Shown: positions 16,501-26,568, counted from the stretch's first letter. The stretch is 64,000 bases of DNA from Nocardioides limicola (GCF_016827675.1 NZ_JAERJA010000002.1:186001-250000); one strand, 5' to 3'. Program-made: numbers and translations. The notes: generated from the sequence alone by a model not told the origin.

Positions 16501-17739
16501 GTGGCCCTGCAGACGAGTCCCGAGTCGCCGGTCCCGGTGCGCGCGGTGGCCACCGGGATCGCCCACCGGATCGATGACCTCACCCCGCTGTGGGTGGAGG
16601 GCCAGGTGACCCAGATCAGTCGTCGCCAGGGCAGCGCCACCGCCTTCCTGGTGCTGCGGGATCCGTTGGCCGACGTATCGATGACGGTGACCGCGCGCCG
16701 CGACGTGCTGGACTCCCTCGATCCGCCGCTGGTGGAGGGGGCCTCGGTGGTCGTCCACGCCAAGCCGCAGTACTACGTGCCGAAGGGCACCGTGTCGCTG
16801 GAGGCGCGCCAGTTCCGGATGGTCGGGCTCGGCGAACTGCTCGCCCGGATGGAGCGGGAGAAGCGCCTGCTCGCCGCGGAGGGGCTCTTCGCGCCCGAAC
16901 GCAAACGGCGCCTGCCGTTCCTGCCCCGGTGCATCGGGCTGGTCACCTCCCCGGGCTCGGCGGCCGAGCAGGACGTGCTCGAGGTCGCCCGACGGCGATG
17001 GCCACAGGTCCGGTTCCGGGTGGCCGCGGCCACCATGCAGGGCACCAGGGCGGCGGAGGAGAACATCGCCGCGATCCGGAGCCTGGACGCCGACCCCGAG
17101 GTCGATGTGATCATCGTGGCCCGCGGCGGCGGCTCGGTCGAGGATCTGATGCCGTTCAGCAACGCCGGTCTGATCCGCGTCGTCTTCGCCGTCACCACAC
17201 CCGTGGTCTCGGCGATCGGCCACGATCAGGACACCCCCCTGCTGGACCTGGTCGCCGACCTGAGGGCCGCCACCCCGACCGATGCGGCGAAGCTGGTGGT
17301 GCCCGACATGGCCGAGGAGTCCCACCGGCTCACCGTCGCCGTCGACCGGCTCAGGGCCTCGATCCGGCACCGCACCGACCGGGAGCAGGCGCTGCTGGAT
17401 GCGCTGCGCTCCCGGCCGGCGATGGCCGACCCTCGCACCCTGCTGGACCGGCACGCCGAGGAGATCGATCAACTCGCCGACCGTGGACGTCGTACCGTCG
17501 GTCACCGACTCGACCGAGCCACCGACGAGATCGGACACCAGCTGGCCAGAGCCAGGGCCCTGTCGCCGCTGGCCACGCTACGACGGGGCTACGCGGTCCT
17601 CACCGACCCGGCCGGGCGCCTGGTCTCGTCCGTGGCCGACGTCGGGGTAGGAGCCGAGATCCTGGTCCGGGTCGCCGACGGACGCCTGCACGCCACCACC
17701 ACCCACGCCGAACCCCTTGCCCTGCCGGAGGAGTCCTGA
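16501..17739 (+). CDS. xseA: Exodeoxyribonuclease VII large subunit
   Basis: The 412-residue protein is the catalytic subunit of exonuclease VII, which degrades single-stranded DNA. It has the N-terminal OB fold (VWVEGQ-like motif [15 protein letters not shown]), then the catalytic part with [34 protein letters not shown], and [29 protein letters not shown], and a coiled-coil tail that binds XseB. The start at the 16501 GTG gives the usual MALQTS-like N terminus. The stop overlaps the xseB start by one base (TGATG). Confidence 0.95.
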   Translation: MALQTSPESPVPVRAVATGIAHRIDDLTPLWVEGQVTQISRRQGSATAFLVLRDPLADVSMTVTARRDVLDSLDPPLVEGASVVVHAKPQYYVPKGTVSLEARQFRMVGLGELLARMEREKRLLAAEGLFAPERKRRLPFLPRCIGLVTSPGSAAEQDVLEVARRRWPQVRFRVAAATMQGTRAAEENIAAIRSLDADPEVDVIIVARGGGSVEDLMPFSNAGLIRVVFAVTTPVVSAIGHDQDTPLLDLVADLRAATPTDAAKLVVPDMAEESHRLTVAVDRLRASIRHRTDREQALLDALRSRPAMADPRTLLDRHAEEIDQLADRGRRTVGHRLDRATDEIGHQLARARALSPLATLRRGYAVLTDPAGRLVSSVADVGVGAEILVRVADGRLHATTTHAEPLALPEES

Positions 17740-17945
17740 TGTCCGAGACCGTCGACCCTGCCACCCTCTCCTACGAGGCAGCCCGGGACGAGTTGGTGCA
17801 GATCGTGACCCGGTTGGAGACCGGGGGCACCACCCTGGAGGAGTCACTCACCCTGTGGGAGCGCGGCGAGGCGCTGGCCGCCCGCTGTCAGGAGTGGCTG
17901 GACGGCGCCCGCCGCAAGCTGGAGGCCGCGCAACCCGACGAGTAG
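17739..17945 (+). CDS. xseB: Exodeoxyribonuclease VII small subunit
   Basis: The 68-residue protein is the regulatory subunit that coats the XseA coiled coil. Typical features are [18 protein letters not shown], then [26 protein letters not shown]. It overlaps xseA by one base, which implies coupled translation and a fixed ratio of subunits. It is shorter than most annotated genes but unmistakable. Confidence 0.93.
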   Translation: MSETVDPATLSYEAARDELVQIVTRLETGGTTLEESLTLWERGEALAARCQEWLDGARRKLEAAQPDE

Positions 17946-17966
17946 GCGGTGCCGGACAATGGCCCG

Positions 17967-18515
17967 GTGAGCCAATCCCGACACACCCGTTCCTTCGCCG
18001 GCCTGATCGGCGCACTGGTGGTCACGCTGGTGGCCGTGATCGGCTTCGTCGCATTCCGCGGCGTCCTGCGCGACAACGTCGCCGTGGAGCCGCGCCCGGT
18101 GGAGTGGCACTCCGCGGTCCGCTACCTCCAGGAGCAGGACACACAGGTGGCCTGGCCCGACCCGCTGCCCGAGGGCTGGCACGTGCGCGAGCCGCTCGAC
18201 TACCGGCTCGCGCCGCGCACCCTGTGGTCGCTGCTGATGGTGACCGACGACCGCAGGTTCGTCGGCGTCCGACAGGAGGTCACCAGCGTCGAGGACGCGT
18301 TGCTGGCGGTCGTCGGTGAGGACGCGGAGGAGGGCGAGAGCCTGCGCCTGCCGAGCGCCGAGGTGACGGACTGGACGGTGTGGACCACCGATCAGGACCA
18401 TGTGCTGGTCGCCGAACTGTCCGACGACGAGGTGCTGCTCGTCTACGGCACCGCCGGCCCAGCAGCGATCCAGGAGCTGGCCACCCGGCTCACCTTCGCC
18501 CCCAGGAGCGGCTGA
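17967..18515 (+). CDS. DUF4245 domain-containing membrane protein
   Basis: The 182-residue protein has one N-terminal transmembrane helix (about residues 10-30) and an extracytoplasmic domain with [15 protein letters not shown] and [15 protein letters not shown], typical of DUF4245. In mycobacteria a DUF4245 gene also lies beside glpX. Function is unknown. I start at the GTG at 17967 rather than the GTG at 17949, because GACAAT ends six bases before 17967 and the first six residues of the longer form are not conserved-looking. Confidence 0.83.
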   Translation: MSQSRHTRSFAGLIGALVVTLVAVIGFVAFRGVLRDNVAVEPRPVEWHSAVRYLQEQDTQVAWPDPLPEGWHVREPLDYRLAPRTLWSLLMVTDDRRFVGVRQEVTSVEDALLAVVGEDAEEGESLRLPSAEVTDWTVWTTDQDHVLVAELSDDEVLLVYGTAGPAAIQELATRLTFAPRSG

Positions 18516-18552
18516 GGGGCGGTCACCGCGGCCACCGTCCCGGTCGAACAGA

Positions 18553-18558
18553 TAACAT
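18553..18558 (+). promoter_or_regulatory. Leaderless-type -10 box (TAACAT) of glpX
   Basis: TAACAT fits TAnnnT and ends seven bases before the ATG at 18566. GAGG just upstream of the ATG could alternatively serve as a weak ribosome binding site. Confidence 0.45.
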
Positions 18559-18565
18559 CCGAGGC

Positions 18566-19591
18566 ATGGCAGAGGCCCACTCCCCCAGCGCCCCCCGTCC
18601 GTCCTTGCCCGACCGCAACCTGGCCCTGGAGTTGGTGCGCGTCACCGAGGCGGCGGCCATGGCTGCGGGCCGCTGGGTCGGCCGCGGCGACAAGCTCGGC
18701 GCCGACGGAGTCGCCGTCGAAGCGATGCGGGTGATGATCTCCAGCATCGGCATGAACGGCACCGTGGTGATCGGCGAGGGCGAGAAGGACGACGCCCCGA
18801 TGCTCTTCAACGGCGAACGGGTCGGCGACGGCACCGGCCCCGAATGCGACGTGGCCGTCGACCCGATCGACGGCACCACGCTGACCGCCAAGGGGATGAG
18901 CAACGCCATCGCCGTGCTCGCGGTCAGCCCACGGGGCTCGATGTACGACCCGTCGGCGGTCTTCTACATGGAGAAGCTGGTCACCGGCCCCGAAGCGGCC
19001 GATGTGGTCGACCTCCGCTACCCGGTGGCTGAGAACATCCACCGGATCGCCAAGGCCAAAGGCTCCTCGCCCGCCGACGTGACCGTCGTACTGCTGGACC
19101 GGCCACGGCACGAGCAGATGGCCGAGGAGATCCGGGCCACCGGAGCCCGGATCAAGTTCATCGTCGACGGGGACGTGGCCGGCGCGATCATGGCCGCCCG
19201 GCCCGACACCGGCATCGACCTGCTGTTGGGGATCGGCGGCACCCCGGAGGGGATCATCGCCGCCTGCGCCATGAAGTGCACCGGCGGCGTCATCCAGGGC
19301 CGCCTGTGGCCCGTCGACGACGACGAGCGGCAGCGCGCCATCGACGCCGGACACAACCTCGACCCCGACCACGTGCTCTCCACCGACGACCTGGTCACCG
19401 GCGACGACTGCTTCTTCGTCGCCACCGGCATCACCGACGGGGAACTCATGAAGGGCGTGCGCTACCGCGCCGGTGGCGCCACCACCGACTCGCTGGTGAT
19501 GCGGTCACGCTCGGGCACCATCCGGCGGATCACCAGCGAGCACCGGCTGTCCAAGCTCCGTTCCTACTCGGCCATCGACTTCGAGAAATAG
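18566..19591 (+). CDS. glpX: Class II fructose-1,6-bisphosphatase
   Basis: The 341-residue enzyme dephosphorylates fructose-1,6-bisphosphate in gluconeogenesis. Class II signatures are [14 protein letters not shown], the metal-binding [12 protein letters not shown] near residue 99, and [15 protein letters not shown]. This is the main or only FBPase type in many actinobacteria. The hydrolase gene that follows starts two bases after the glpX stop, so the two are likely co-translated. Confidence 0.95.
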   Translation: MAEAHSPSAPRPSLPDRNLALELVRVTEAAAMAAGRWVGRGDKLGADGVAVEAMRVMISSIGMNGTVVIGEGEKDDAPMLFNGERVGDGTGPECDVAVDPIDGTTLTAKGMSNAIAVLAVSPRGSMYDPSAVFYMEKLVTGPEAADVVDLRYPVAENIHRIAKAKGSSPADVTVVLLDRPRHEQMAEEIRATGARIKFIVDGDVAGAIMAARPDTGIDLLLGIGGTPEGIIAACAMKCTGGVIQGRLWPVDDDERQRAIDAGHNLDPDHVLSTDDLVTGDDCFFVATGITDGELMKGVRYRAGGATTDSLVMRSRSGTIRRITSEHRLSKLRSYSAIDFEK

Positions 19592-19593
19592 CC

Positions 19594-20493
19594 ATGGCCG
19601 GCGACATCCTCACCTCCGACGAGGCCTTCGCGGACCTCGGTGAGGTGTCGCTGTGCTACCAGACATTCGGCGACCCCACCGACGAGCCGCTGCTGCTGGT
19701 GATGGGGCTGGGCGGCCCGATGATCTGGTGGGACGACGCCCTCTGCGTGGAGTTGGCCCGTCGTGGCTTCCACGTGATCCGCTACGACAACCGGGACACC
19801 GGCCGGTCCACCCGGATCGAGCACCGCGTGGACCGGGCCACCCTGGTCAAGGCGTTCCTCGGACTGCCCATCCAGGCGCCCTACGGGATCGGCGACCTGG
19901 CCCGGGACGCGGTCGGCCTGCTCAACCACCTGTCCATCGATTCGGCCCACGTGGCCGGGGTGTCGATGGGGGGCATGATCTCGCAGGCGCTCACCATCGA
20001 GCATCCGGATCGGGTCCGCACCCTGACCTCGATCATGTCCACCACCGGCCGGCGGACCGTCGGCTGGCAGCACCCCAGCCTGCTGCCTGGGCTGCTCGCC
20101 CGTCGCAGCGGGGACAGGGAGTTGTACGTCGCCTCCGCGGCGGACTACTGGGCGATGATCGGCTCGCCGGCGTACCCGTCCACCCCGGAGCGGCGGCGGC
20201 AGCGTGCCGCGGACACCTGGGACCGGGGCATCAGCTTCAGCGGGGTGGTCCGGCACATGGTGGCCGTGGTCAGCCAGGAGGACCGCACCGCCGCCCTGGC
20301 CGACGTCACCTGCCCGGTCACCGTGCTGCACGGCACGGCCGACAAACTGGTGCACATCTCCGGGGGGCGGGCCACCGCGCGGGCGGTGCCCGGGGCCGAA
20401 CTGGTGGAGATGAAGGGGATGGGCCACGACCTGCCGCCGGCCCTCTTCGGCGTGTTCTCCGACATCATCCGCAACAACGCCGACCGAGCCTGA
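19594..20493 (+). CDS. Alpha/beta hydrolase
   Basis: The 299-residue protein has the alpha/beta hydrolase fold: LLLVMGLGGPMIWWDD oxyanion region, the nucleophile elbow GVSMGGM (Ser about 125), the acid in LHGTADKLV and the histidine in MGHDLP. It resembles the group that includes lipases and streptogramin or ring-cleavage hydrolases, so substrate is uncertain. Its ATG follows the glpX stop by two bases, without its own promoter. Confidence 0.85.
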   Translation: MAGDILTSDEAFADLGEVSLCYQTFGDPTDEPLLLVMGLGGPMIWWDDALCVELARRGFHVIRYDNRDTGRSTRIEHRVDRATLVKAFLGLPIQAPYGIGDLARDAVGLLNHLSIDSAHVAGVSMGGMISQALTIEHPDRVRTLTSIMSTTGRRTVGWQHPSLLPGLLARRSGDRELYVASAADYWAMIGSPAYPSTPERRRQRAADTWDRGISFSGVVRHMVAVVSQEDRTAALADVTCPVTVLHGTADKLVHISGGRATARAVPGAELVEMKGMGHDLPPALFGVFSDIIRNNADRA

Positions 20494-20499
20494 GCCCGC

Positions 20500-21408
20500 T
20501 CACCCGGTGACGAAACGCACCGCTCGCCGCATCGCCGGACGAGCCTCGCCGATCGGCAGGATCGGGTAGACGTGCAGCAGCCCCTCGCCGACCTCCAACT
20601 GCACCGGCCACCCCGCTTCCCCGGCCCGACGAACCAGTTCGACACAGCCCGCGTACAGCATGTCGTGAGTGCCGCAGAAGACCAGCGCGGGCGGCAGCCC
20701 CGTCAGATCACCCAGCCCCGGTGACACCTCGGGCCGAGCCAGGTCGTCGGGATCACCGGCCCAGAACATCGCGTAGGCGTCGTGGTTGTCGTAGGAGAGC
20801 CACGGGTCCCGGGCCGCGGCCTCGGCGAAGCCGGGGGCGGAACCGGTCAGGTCCACCCAGGGCGCCAGCAGCACCAGTTTCTCCGGCTGCGGCCCACCGC
20901 GGTCCCGCAGCGATTGGGCGAGCGCCAGCGCCAGCCCACCCCCGGCGGAGTCGCCCGAGAGCAGGACCGGCCCCTCGGCCAACAGCTCCGTGATCAGCTC
21001 GACCAACGGCTCGTGTGAGTCGCGCCAGGAGTGTTGCGGTGCCAACGGGTACGCCGGGAAGACCAGCCGGGCGTCGAGGTGGTCGGCGAACCGGGCAGCC
21101 CACCGCCACTGTTGCGGCACTGCCGGAGAGGTGAACGAGCCACCGTGCAGGTGGACGACGGTGCGACGGTGGCTGCCGCTGCGCGGGGCCAACTCCCAGG
21201 CCGGGAAGCCGATGTCCCGGGAGGTGACCCGCCAGCGGCGCCGGATCGCGGCCGGGGGCACCGTGGCCCGTCCCTCGTTCCGGCGGATCAGGGCGGTACG
21301 GAACTTCTCGATGTCCCGGATCTCGCTGCGCGGCATCAGCCGCGGGATGGCGGCGGCCACGATCCGGTGCCGCAGGCTCGGCCCCGGCAGCAGCGGCAGC
21401 AGCGGCAT
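20500..21408 (-). CDS. Alpha/beta hydrolase, hormone-sensitive-lipase (HSL) family esterase
   Basis: The 302-residue protein has the HSL signature HLHGGSF (about residues 83-89, oxyanion hole), GDSAGGG (Ser about 152), and probable Asp and His in CGTHDML and GLLHVYP. It should hydrolyse carboxyl esters or lipids with short or medium chains. The ATG at 21408 is chosen because the residues before it read through a 21-bp tandem repeat. A DUF1707 gene lies upstream on the same strand. Confidence 0.86.
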   Translation of the reverse strand: MPLLPLLPGPSLRHRIVAAAIPRLMPRSEIRDIEKFRTALIRRNEGRATVPPAAIRRRWRVTSRDIGFPAWELAPRSGSHRRTVVHLHGGSFTSPAVPQQWRWAARFADHLDARLVFPAYPLAPQHSWRDSHEPLVELITELLAEGPVLLSGDSAGGGLALALAQSLRDRGGPQPEKLVLLAPWVDLTGSAPGFAEAAARDPWLSYDNHDAYAMFWAGDPDDLARPEVSPGLGDLTGLPPALVFCGTHDMLYAGCVELVRRAGEAGWPVQLEVGEGLLHVYPILPIGEARPAMRRAVRFVTG

Positions 21409-21431
21409 CCCCCTCACCCCCACACCCCCCA

Positions 21432-21471
21432 CCGACTTGGGCCTTGTCCGCGCCGACTTGGGCCTTGTCCG
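21432..21471. repeat. Two tandem copies of a 19-bp sequence
   Basis: ccgacttgggccttgtccg occurs at 21432-21450 and 21453-21471, with a period of 21 bp. It lies between the HSL esterase start and the DUF1707 stop. It could be slippage or a pair of protein sites spaced two helical turns apart. Confidence 0.8.
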
Positions 21472-21478
21472 GTTCGGG

Positions 21479-22132
21479 TCACTGAAGACCCAGCCGCTTG
21501 AGCCACTTGGCGGCGGCACCCTCCCCCGGCATCGGCTTGCGGACCACCGAGACCCCGCCCATCAGCGCGACCCCTTTGACCCGAACCATCGGCGAGCCCG
21601 GATGCACCTCGAGCTGCACCTTGTCGCGGCCCTGGCTGAAGTCGCCCATGATGCCGACGCCCTCCACCGAGATCTGCGTCCACTGGTTGCAGATCACGTC
21701 GATGCCGCCCATGATCGCGTTGGCGTTGATCACCACCTCACGCGAGGCGAAGTGCGCCTCCCGCAGGTCCAAGGTGATGCCGCCCATCAGCGTGAAGGCC
21801 GCATGCTCGGCACCGATGGTCCAGACACCCTTGCGATCCTGGGCTCCCATCAGGGCGAACGACTTGTCGTGGCGCGGGATGTCGGTGAGGCCGGCAGCGG
21901 TCACCGGCACCGGCACGCCACCGGCCGCCACGGCCGGCAGTCGTGGGCCGGCACCGGGCAGGTCGGCGAGCAGCGGCACCAGGTCGGCGTACACCTTCGC
22001 CGCGTACGCCGACTCCAACCGCTCGTGGAGTTCGTTGACCTCCAGTCGGCCTTCCCCGGCGGCCTCGCGCAGCACCTCGGACACCGTGTGTCGATCCTCG
22101 TCCGAGATGCGCAGTTGCAGTGGGTCATTCAT
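21479..22132 (-). CDS. DUF1707 and LiaF-like domain protein
   Basis: The 217-residue protein begins with a DUF1707 (SHOCT-like) helical domain: LRISDEDRHTVSEVLREAA and GRLEVNELHERLESAYAA. It continues with a beta-rich domain containing FTLMGGITLDLREA and VVINANAIMGGIDV, typical of cell-wall-active antibiotic response (LiaF-like) proteins. It lacks a transmembrane helix, so it is probably cytoplasmic or membrane-associated. The ATG start lies in a 26-bp gap after the GH13 gene. Function is not known beyond envelope stress by analogy. Confidence 0.85.
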   Translation of the reverse strand: MNDPLQLRISDEDRHTVSEVLREAAGEGRLEVNELHERLESAYAAKVYADLVPLLADLPGAGPRLPAVAAGGVPVPVTAAGLTDIPRHDKSFALMGAQDRKGVWTIGAEHAAFTLMGGITLDLREAHFASREVVINANAIMGGIDVICNQWTQISVEGVGIMGDFSQGRDKVQLEVHPGSPMVRVKGVALMGGVSVVRKPMPGEGAAAKWLKRLGLQ

Positions 22133-22158
22133 GCCCGCCAGCCTAGCGAGTGGGCCGG

Positions 22159-24057
22159 TCAGCCGATCGCGTATACGTGGGCCGCGGGCCCTCCACCCGG
22201 CAGGACCAGCTCGCCGGGCTCGTCCTGCGGCCGGCTGCTCTCGGGCGACAGCGGCGTCACCTGGCGTGCGGAGTCGACCCCGAGACGCCAGGCCGGGAGC
22301 CTGACCGGGTCGTGCGGGGCCCGGGCCACGTGGACGAGAAGGCGCTGTGCGGGGTGCTCGCGCAGGAAGGTCATCGAGTCGGCCTGCACGTCCACCCAGC
22401 GCATCCCGCCCCGGCGCAGCGCGACGTTGTCACGGCGCAGCGCCACCCAGGTCCGGTACGCCGTCAGGGTCGCGTGGTCCCATTCGGCAGCACGCTCCCA
22501 GGGGAACGGCGTCCGTGCGTGTTCGCCGTCGAGGCCGGTCAGTCCGAGTTCGTCGCCCATGAAGACGACCGGCACACCGGGCATCGTCATCTGCAGTGCC
22601 AGCCCGAGCAGATGCCGATCCCGGCCCACGCCGTCGCGATCGATCCAGCCATCGGTGCCACCGCCGGTCACGGTGCGGAACCGAGGCGTGTCGTGGGAGT
22701 CCAGGTGCGAGGTCGACGAGGTCCAGGCCTGCCAGGACATGGCGCCGTGCACCTCGCGCATCGTCTGCACGGCCGCGTCTCCGTCGAGCACCGGGATGTC
22801 GACCGGGAGACCCAGGTAGTTGAGGCCGTGGGGATGCCCCGGCCCGTGCGGGGCGCCGCCGTTGAGCCAACACCACAGCGGCCGGGTGAAGCCGGCGTAG
22901 TCCATGGTGCCGTGCCAGCCGGCACCGTGGAGGTCGAGCGTCGCGTCGTGACCGTGCTCGGCGAGCACCCAGGCGTCGGGGCGCGTCGCAGTCGCCGTGG
23001 CGCGCAGGGTCCGGGCCACGTCATGGGCGAAGTCGTCGTCCCGGAACCGTCCGGTCATGTTGGCGACGTCGATCCGCCAGCCGTCCAGTCCCCGCTCCAG
23101 CCAGCGGGCCACCACCGACCGGTCACCGTCATAGAGCCGTGCCCGCAGTTCCGGGCTGGCGTGGTTGAGCTTCGGCAGGCTCGGGATGTCCAGCCAGGAT
23201 TCGTACCCCTCGCCGTCCTCACGGAGGTAGTAGAACGACGCCTCCACCGAGTCCGGGTCCTGGCGAGCCCGCAGGAACCAGTCGTGACCGTCGCCGGTGT
23301 GGTTGGTGGTGAGGTCTCCGACGACCCGGAGCCCGCGGTCGTGGGCGCTGGCCACCAGCGCCTCCAGTGCCTCGTCGCCACCCAGCACGGGGTCCACCCG
23401 GTCGAAGGAGACGGCGTCGTAGCGGTGGTTCGAGCGCGCCTCGAACACCGGGGTCAGATAGAGCAGCGTCGCACCCAGCCCGGCTGGATGGTCGAGGTGG
23501 TCGCGGATGCCCGCAAGCGTGCCGCCGTACCACTGGAAGGGCACGTCGGGGCCCTGGTGGACGACCGGGTCGTCCCATCCGGCGACGTGGGCCCAGTCCG
23601 GGGCCGGCGGGGCGGCGCCTCCTCGGGCGAACCGGTCCGGGAAGATCTGGTAGCCGACCTGATCCAGGACCCAGTCAGGAAGGCGGTGCGTGGTGTTGAT
23701 GCGGAAGTCGGCGGCATCGGTGACGTCACGCCGGTGCACTCCGCTGCCGTTGAGCCAGCGGAATCCTCCCTCGGCGTCGACGAGGAGGAAGCGGTAGGAG
23801 GTGACCGGGTTGTGCAACTCCAACTCGGCGCTCCACCAGGCGCCGGCGGCCTCCGTCGTGGCACACACCGCCGCAGTGACGCACGGCTCTCCGTCCCGCA
23901 CCGACCGAAGCACCACCGTGGTGGCTGCCGGGGACCCGTCGGCGCGGTGCGGGACCCACACCCGGAGGCCGATCCGGTCACCGAGGTCGGGGGTCTGCGT
24001 GTCGACGTAGAGCGGCGACCCGTCGTGGTGCGGGTCCGCGAGGCCCGGGCGGGTCAC
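22159..24057 (-). CDS. Glycoside hydrolase family 13 (neopullulanase/cyclomaltodextrinase-like)
   Basis: The 632-residue enzyme has an N-terminal beta domain (about residues 1-125), then a GH13 barrel: DQVGYQIFPDRFARG, the nucleophile in DGWRIDVANM, the acid in WVLAEHGHD and the third carboxylate in LDSHDTPRF. The N-terminal domain suggests a neopullulanase or cyclomaltodextrinase acting on alpha-1,4 or alpha-1,6 glucans. No signal peptide is visible, so it should act on imported oligosaccharides. The GTG start overlaps the malG stop by 4 bp. It is the last gene of the mal operon. Confidence 0.9.
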   Translation of the reverse strand: MTRPGLADPHHDGSPLYVDTQTPDLGDRIGLRVWVPHRADGSPAATTVVLRSVRDGEPCVTAAVCATTEAAGAWWSAELELHNPVTSYRFLLVDAEGGFRWLNGSGVHRRDVTDAADFRINTTHRLPDWVLDQVGYQIFPDRFARGGAAPPAPDWAHVAGWDDPVVHQGPDVPFQWYGGTLAGIRDHLDHPAGLGATLLYLTPVFEARSNHRYDAVSFDRVDPVLGGDEALEALVASAHDRGLRVVGDLTTNHTGDGHDWFLRARQDPDSVEASFYYLREDGEGYESWLDIPSLPKLNHASPELRARLYDGDRSVVARWLERGLDGWRIDVANMTGRFRDDDFAHDVARTLRATATATRPDAWVLAEHGHDATLDLHGAGWHGTMDYAGFTRPLWCWLNGGAPHGPGHPHGLNYLGLPVDIPVLDGDAAVQTMREVHGAMSWQAWTSSTSHLDSHDTPRFRTVTGGGTDGWIDRDGVGRDRHLLGLALQMTMPGVPVVFMGDELGLTGLDGEHARTPFPWERAAEWDHATLTAYRTWVALRRDNVALRRGGMRWVDVQADSMTFLREHPAQRLLVHVARAPHDPVRLPAWRLGVDSARQVTPLSPESSRPQDEPGELVLPGGGPAAHVYAIG

Positions 24058-24971
24058 CCCTTGACTCCACCGGAGGTGAGCCCGCCGACGATGAACCGCT
24101 GCAGGTACAGGAAGACCAGGACCACCGGCAGAGCGGTCAACAGGGCACCGGCAGCGAAGACGCCGAGGTTGTTCGACCGGTCGCTGTCGATGAGACCGAA
24201 GAGGCCCACCGACAGCGTCTTGACCCGAGGGTCGGTCAGGAAGATCGATGCCAGCAGGAACTCCGCGACCACACCCACGAAGACGAGCAGGCCGGAGACT
24301 GCGAAGATCGGCTTGGCCAGCGGCAGGATGATCAGGAAGAACGTCTGAGCATGGCTGGCTCCGTCGATGCGTGCCGCCTCGTCCAGCGACCGCGGCACCG
24401 TGTCGAAGAAGCCCTTGATCAGCCACACCTGGCCGAGGGCGCCACCGAGCAGCACCAGGGTGTAGCCGAACACGGTGTTCAGTCCGAGCATCGGAATCGT
24501 GTGACCGATCTCGGTGAAGAGCGTGTACAGCGCGACCGCCGCCAGGAACTGCGGGAACATCTGGATCAGCAGCAGGGTCAGCAGCCCGCCGCGGCGGCCC
24601 CGGAACCGGAAGCGCGAGAACGCGTACGCCGCCAGCCCGCTGCACAGCAGTTGGGTCACGGTGACGGTGGCGCAGACGAAGAGGGTGTTCATGGCCCAGC
24701 GCCCGAAGGGGATCGACGGCGAGTTCAGCAGTGTCTCGAAGTGCACCAGACTGAAGTCGCGCGGGATCACGCCCGTGGAGACGACGTTGCCCAAGGGGTT
24801 GAAGGCGGCCGACACGATGTAGCTGATCGGGAAGAGCGCCCAGATGACCGCGATGAGTCCGACCGCGTGACGCCAGCCGACCTCCCGCCACCAGCGGCTG
24901 CGCGACGAACGAGCCCTCCGGCGGGTCCGTCGTGCGTCCGGAACGATCGAAGGAGCCAGATCCTGGGTCAT
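24054..24971 (-). CDS. malG: Maltose/maltodextrin ABC transporter permease MalG
   Basis: The 305-residue permease has six predicted transmembrane helices. The ATPase-contact EAA loop reads EAARIDGASHAQTFFLIILP. It forms the membrane channel with MalF. The basic N-terminal segment RRTRRRARSSRSRWW is cytoplasmic. It lies one base after malF and overlaps the following GH13 gene by 4 bp. No ABC ATPase is encoded nearby. Many actinobacteria use one shared MsiK-type ATPase for sugar importers. Confidence 0.92.
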   Translation of the reverse strand: MTQDLAPSIVPDARRTRRRARSSRSRWWREVGWRHAVGLIAVIWALFPISYIVSAAFNPLGNVVSTGVIPRDFSLVHFETLLNSPSIPFGRWAMNTLFVCATVTVTQLLCSGLAAYAFSRFRFRGRRGGLLTLLLIQMFPQFLAAVALYTLFTEIGHTIPMLGLNTVFGYTLVLLGGALGQVWLIKGFFDTVPRSLDEAARIDGASHAQTFFLIILPLAKPIFAVSGLLVFVGVVAEFLLASIFLTDPRVKTLSVGLFGLIDSDRSNNLGVFAAGALLTALPVVLVFLYLQRFIVGGLTSGGVKG

Positions 24972-24972
24972 T

Positions 24973-26568
24973 TCAGTGCACCTCCTCGAGGCTCTTGGTC
25001 GCGCGGAACTGCAGGGCGGCGATCACTCCGGTGAGGATGAACAGGAGCACCGAGATCGCCGAGGCGAAGCCGATCTGCGCGCCGCCAGCCCCGAAGGCGA
25101 GCCGGATCGTGTAGCTGATCAGAATGTCGGTGCCGCCGGCGGTCGGATTGTCCGGCGAGAACGGGCCACCCTGGGTGAGCAGTGCGATCGCGTTGAAGTT
25201 GTTGAAGTTGAAGGCGAAGGACGCCACCAGCAGCGGCGCGACCCCGACCAGCAGCAACGGCAACGTGATCAGTCGCAGGCGGGTGAAGCCGCCGGCGCCG
25301 TCGAGCTCCGCGGCCTCCTTGAGCTCTTCCGGAATCGCCTGCAGGGCGCCGGTGCACACCAGGAACATGTACGGGAAGCCCATCCACAGGTTGACCAGCA
25401 GCACGGCCCCCTTGGCCAGGGTCGGGTCACCGAACCAGTTCACGTCCAGCCCGGTCACTTGGTTGATCAGCCCGAAGTCCCGGTTGAAGAAGCTCGCCCA
25501 GATCAGGAGTGAGATGAAGCCGGGGATCGCATAGGGCAGCACCAGGATCGCGCGGTAGATCTTCTGGCCACGCAGCCGGCGGTCGTTCAGCGCCACCGCG
25601 AGCGCGAAGCCGAGCAGGAACGTGGAGCCGACCGAGAGGGTCGCGAAGAGCACCGTCCAGACGAAGATCCGGAGGAAGTCGTTCCTGATCCTGTCGTCGC
25701 CGAAGACCCGGAGGTAGTTGTCGAACCCGACGTAGGCGAGCCAGGACTGGTCGGAGATGCGCTGTCCGCTCTCCGACTGGTAGTACTCGCGGTCGCCCAC
25801 CTGCTGAGGGGTGAACTCGGTGCCGGTCTCGGTGTCGATGATGGTGTCGCGCGCCTCGTCGTACTCCAGGGTGGTGCGGCCCTCGAACGCCTGGCTGATC
25901 CCGAGCTGGCGGATCGCTCCCCGGTCGGTGGGCACCGCGAACTCGGCCAGCTCGGGGCCGGCCGCGTTGACCTCGCTGGGGGTCAGGAGCGTGAAGCCGG
26001 TGGGTGGCTCGGTCACGAAGTCGTCGACGATGGTGACGTCGCCCGGGTCGAGCTGCTCGAGCCCCTCGGGGGTGCCGAGGAAGACCGATCCCGAGCCGGG
26101 GTCGACCAGGAAGAAGGCGTAGGGCCCGTTCTGCGGTGTGCCGCTGGTGGCGATGGCGAGGTTGTAGCGGGGCGCGTCAGGGGTCTGTTGCACGGACGAG
26201 GCGATGATCCGAGCGACCGTCTCGTCCTTGCTGGTGCGGGTGCCGTCACCGAAGTTGGTGGCGGAGAGTTGGCCGGTCATCACGATCGGGTAGACGACGA
26301 ACAGGGTGAGCAGCAGCCCGCCGGGCACCAGGTACTTCGCCGGCAGCCCGCGGCCGGTCGCGTAGGTGGCGACCAGCACTCCCGCGATGACCCAGATCGC
26401 GGCCAGGAACAGCCACCGCTCCTGCCCGACCAGGGACGGGGTGAGGGCGAAGGCCGTCCCGACCACGGTGCCGAGTGCGAGCACCTTGAGCAGCAGCGGA
26501 CCCACCACCGCCCGTCGCCGGTCGGCCCGTCGGGAGCGGGCGGCGGCAGAGATGTCAGCGTTCATCAT
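24973..26568 (-). CDS. malF: Maltose/maltodextrin ABC transporter permease MalF, long form
   Basis: The 531-residue permease is longer than the ~300 residues usual for sugar permeases. It has helices near residues 20-105, then a soluble extracytoplasmic stretch of about 190 residues that includes YNLAIATSGTPQNGPYAFF and GDREYYQSESGQRI, then the conserved permease domain with the EAA motif EAAELDGAGGFTRLRLITLP. This matches the enterobacterial MalF plan, where the P2 loop contacts MalE. It lies 59 bp after malE. Confidence 0.92.
   Translation of the reverse strand: MMNADISAAARSRRADRRRAVVGPLLLKVLALGTVVGTAFALTPSLVGQERWLFLAAIWVIAGVLVATYATGRGLPAKYLVPGGLLLTLFVVYPIVMTGQLSATNFGDGTRTSKDETVARIIASSVQQTPDAPRYNLAIATSGTPQNGPYAFFLVDPGSGSVFLGTPEGLEQLDPGDVTIVDDFVTEPPTGFTLLTPSEVNAAGPELAEFAVPTDRGAIRQLGISQAFEGRTTLEYDEARDTIIDTETGTEFTPQQVGDREYYQSESGQRISDQSWLAYVGFDNYLRVFGDDRIRNDFLRIFVWTVLFATLSVGSTFLLGFALAVALNDRRLRGQKIYRAILVLPYAIPGFISLLIWASFFNRDFGLINQVTGLDVNWFGDPTLAKGAVLLVNLWMGFPYMFLVCTGALQAIPEELKEAAELDGAGGFTRLRLITLPLLLVGVAPLLVASFAFNFNNFNAIALLTQGGPFSPDNPTAGGTDILISYTIRLAFGAGGAQIGFASAISVLLFILTGVIAALQFRATKSLEEVH

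Noticed and set aside
16399..17538. Upstream extension of the coiled-coil frame to 990 codons on the minus strand
   Set aside because: The extra 380 codons are antisense to xseA and have no coiled-coil pattern. The ATG at 16398 begins the real composition.
20500..21519. A longer start for the HSL esterase at 21519
   Set aside because: The first 37 residues would be encoded by the tandem 19-bp repeat and a C-rich stretch. The ATG at 21408 fits the family better.
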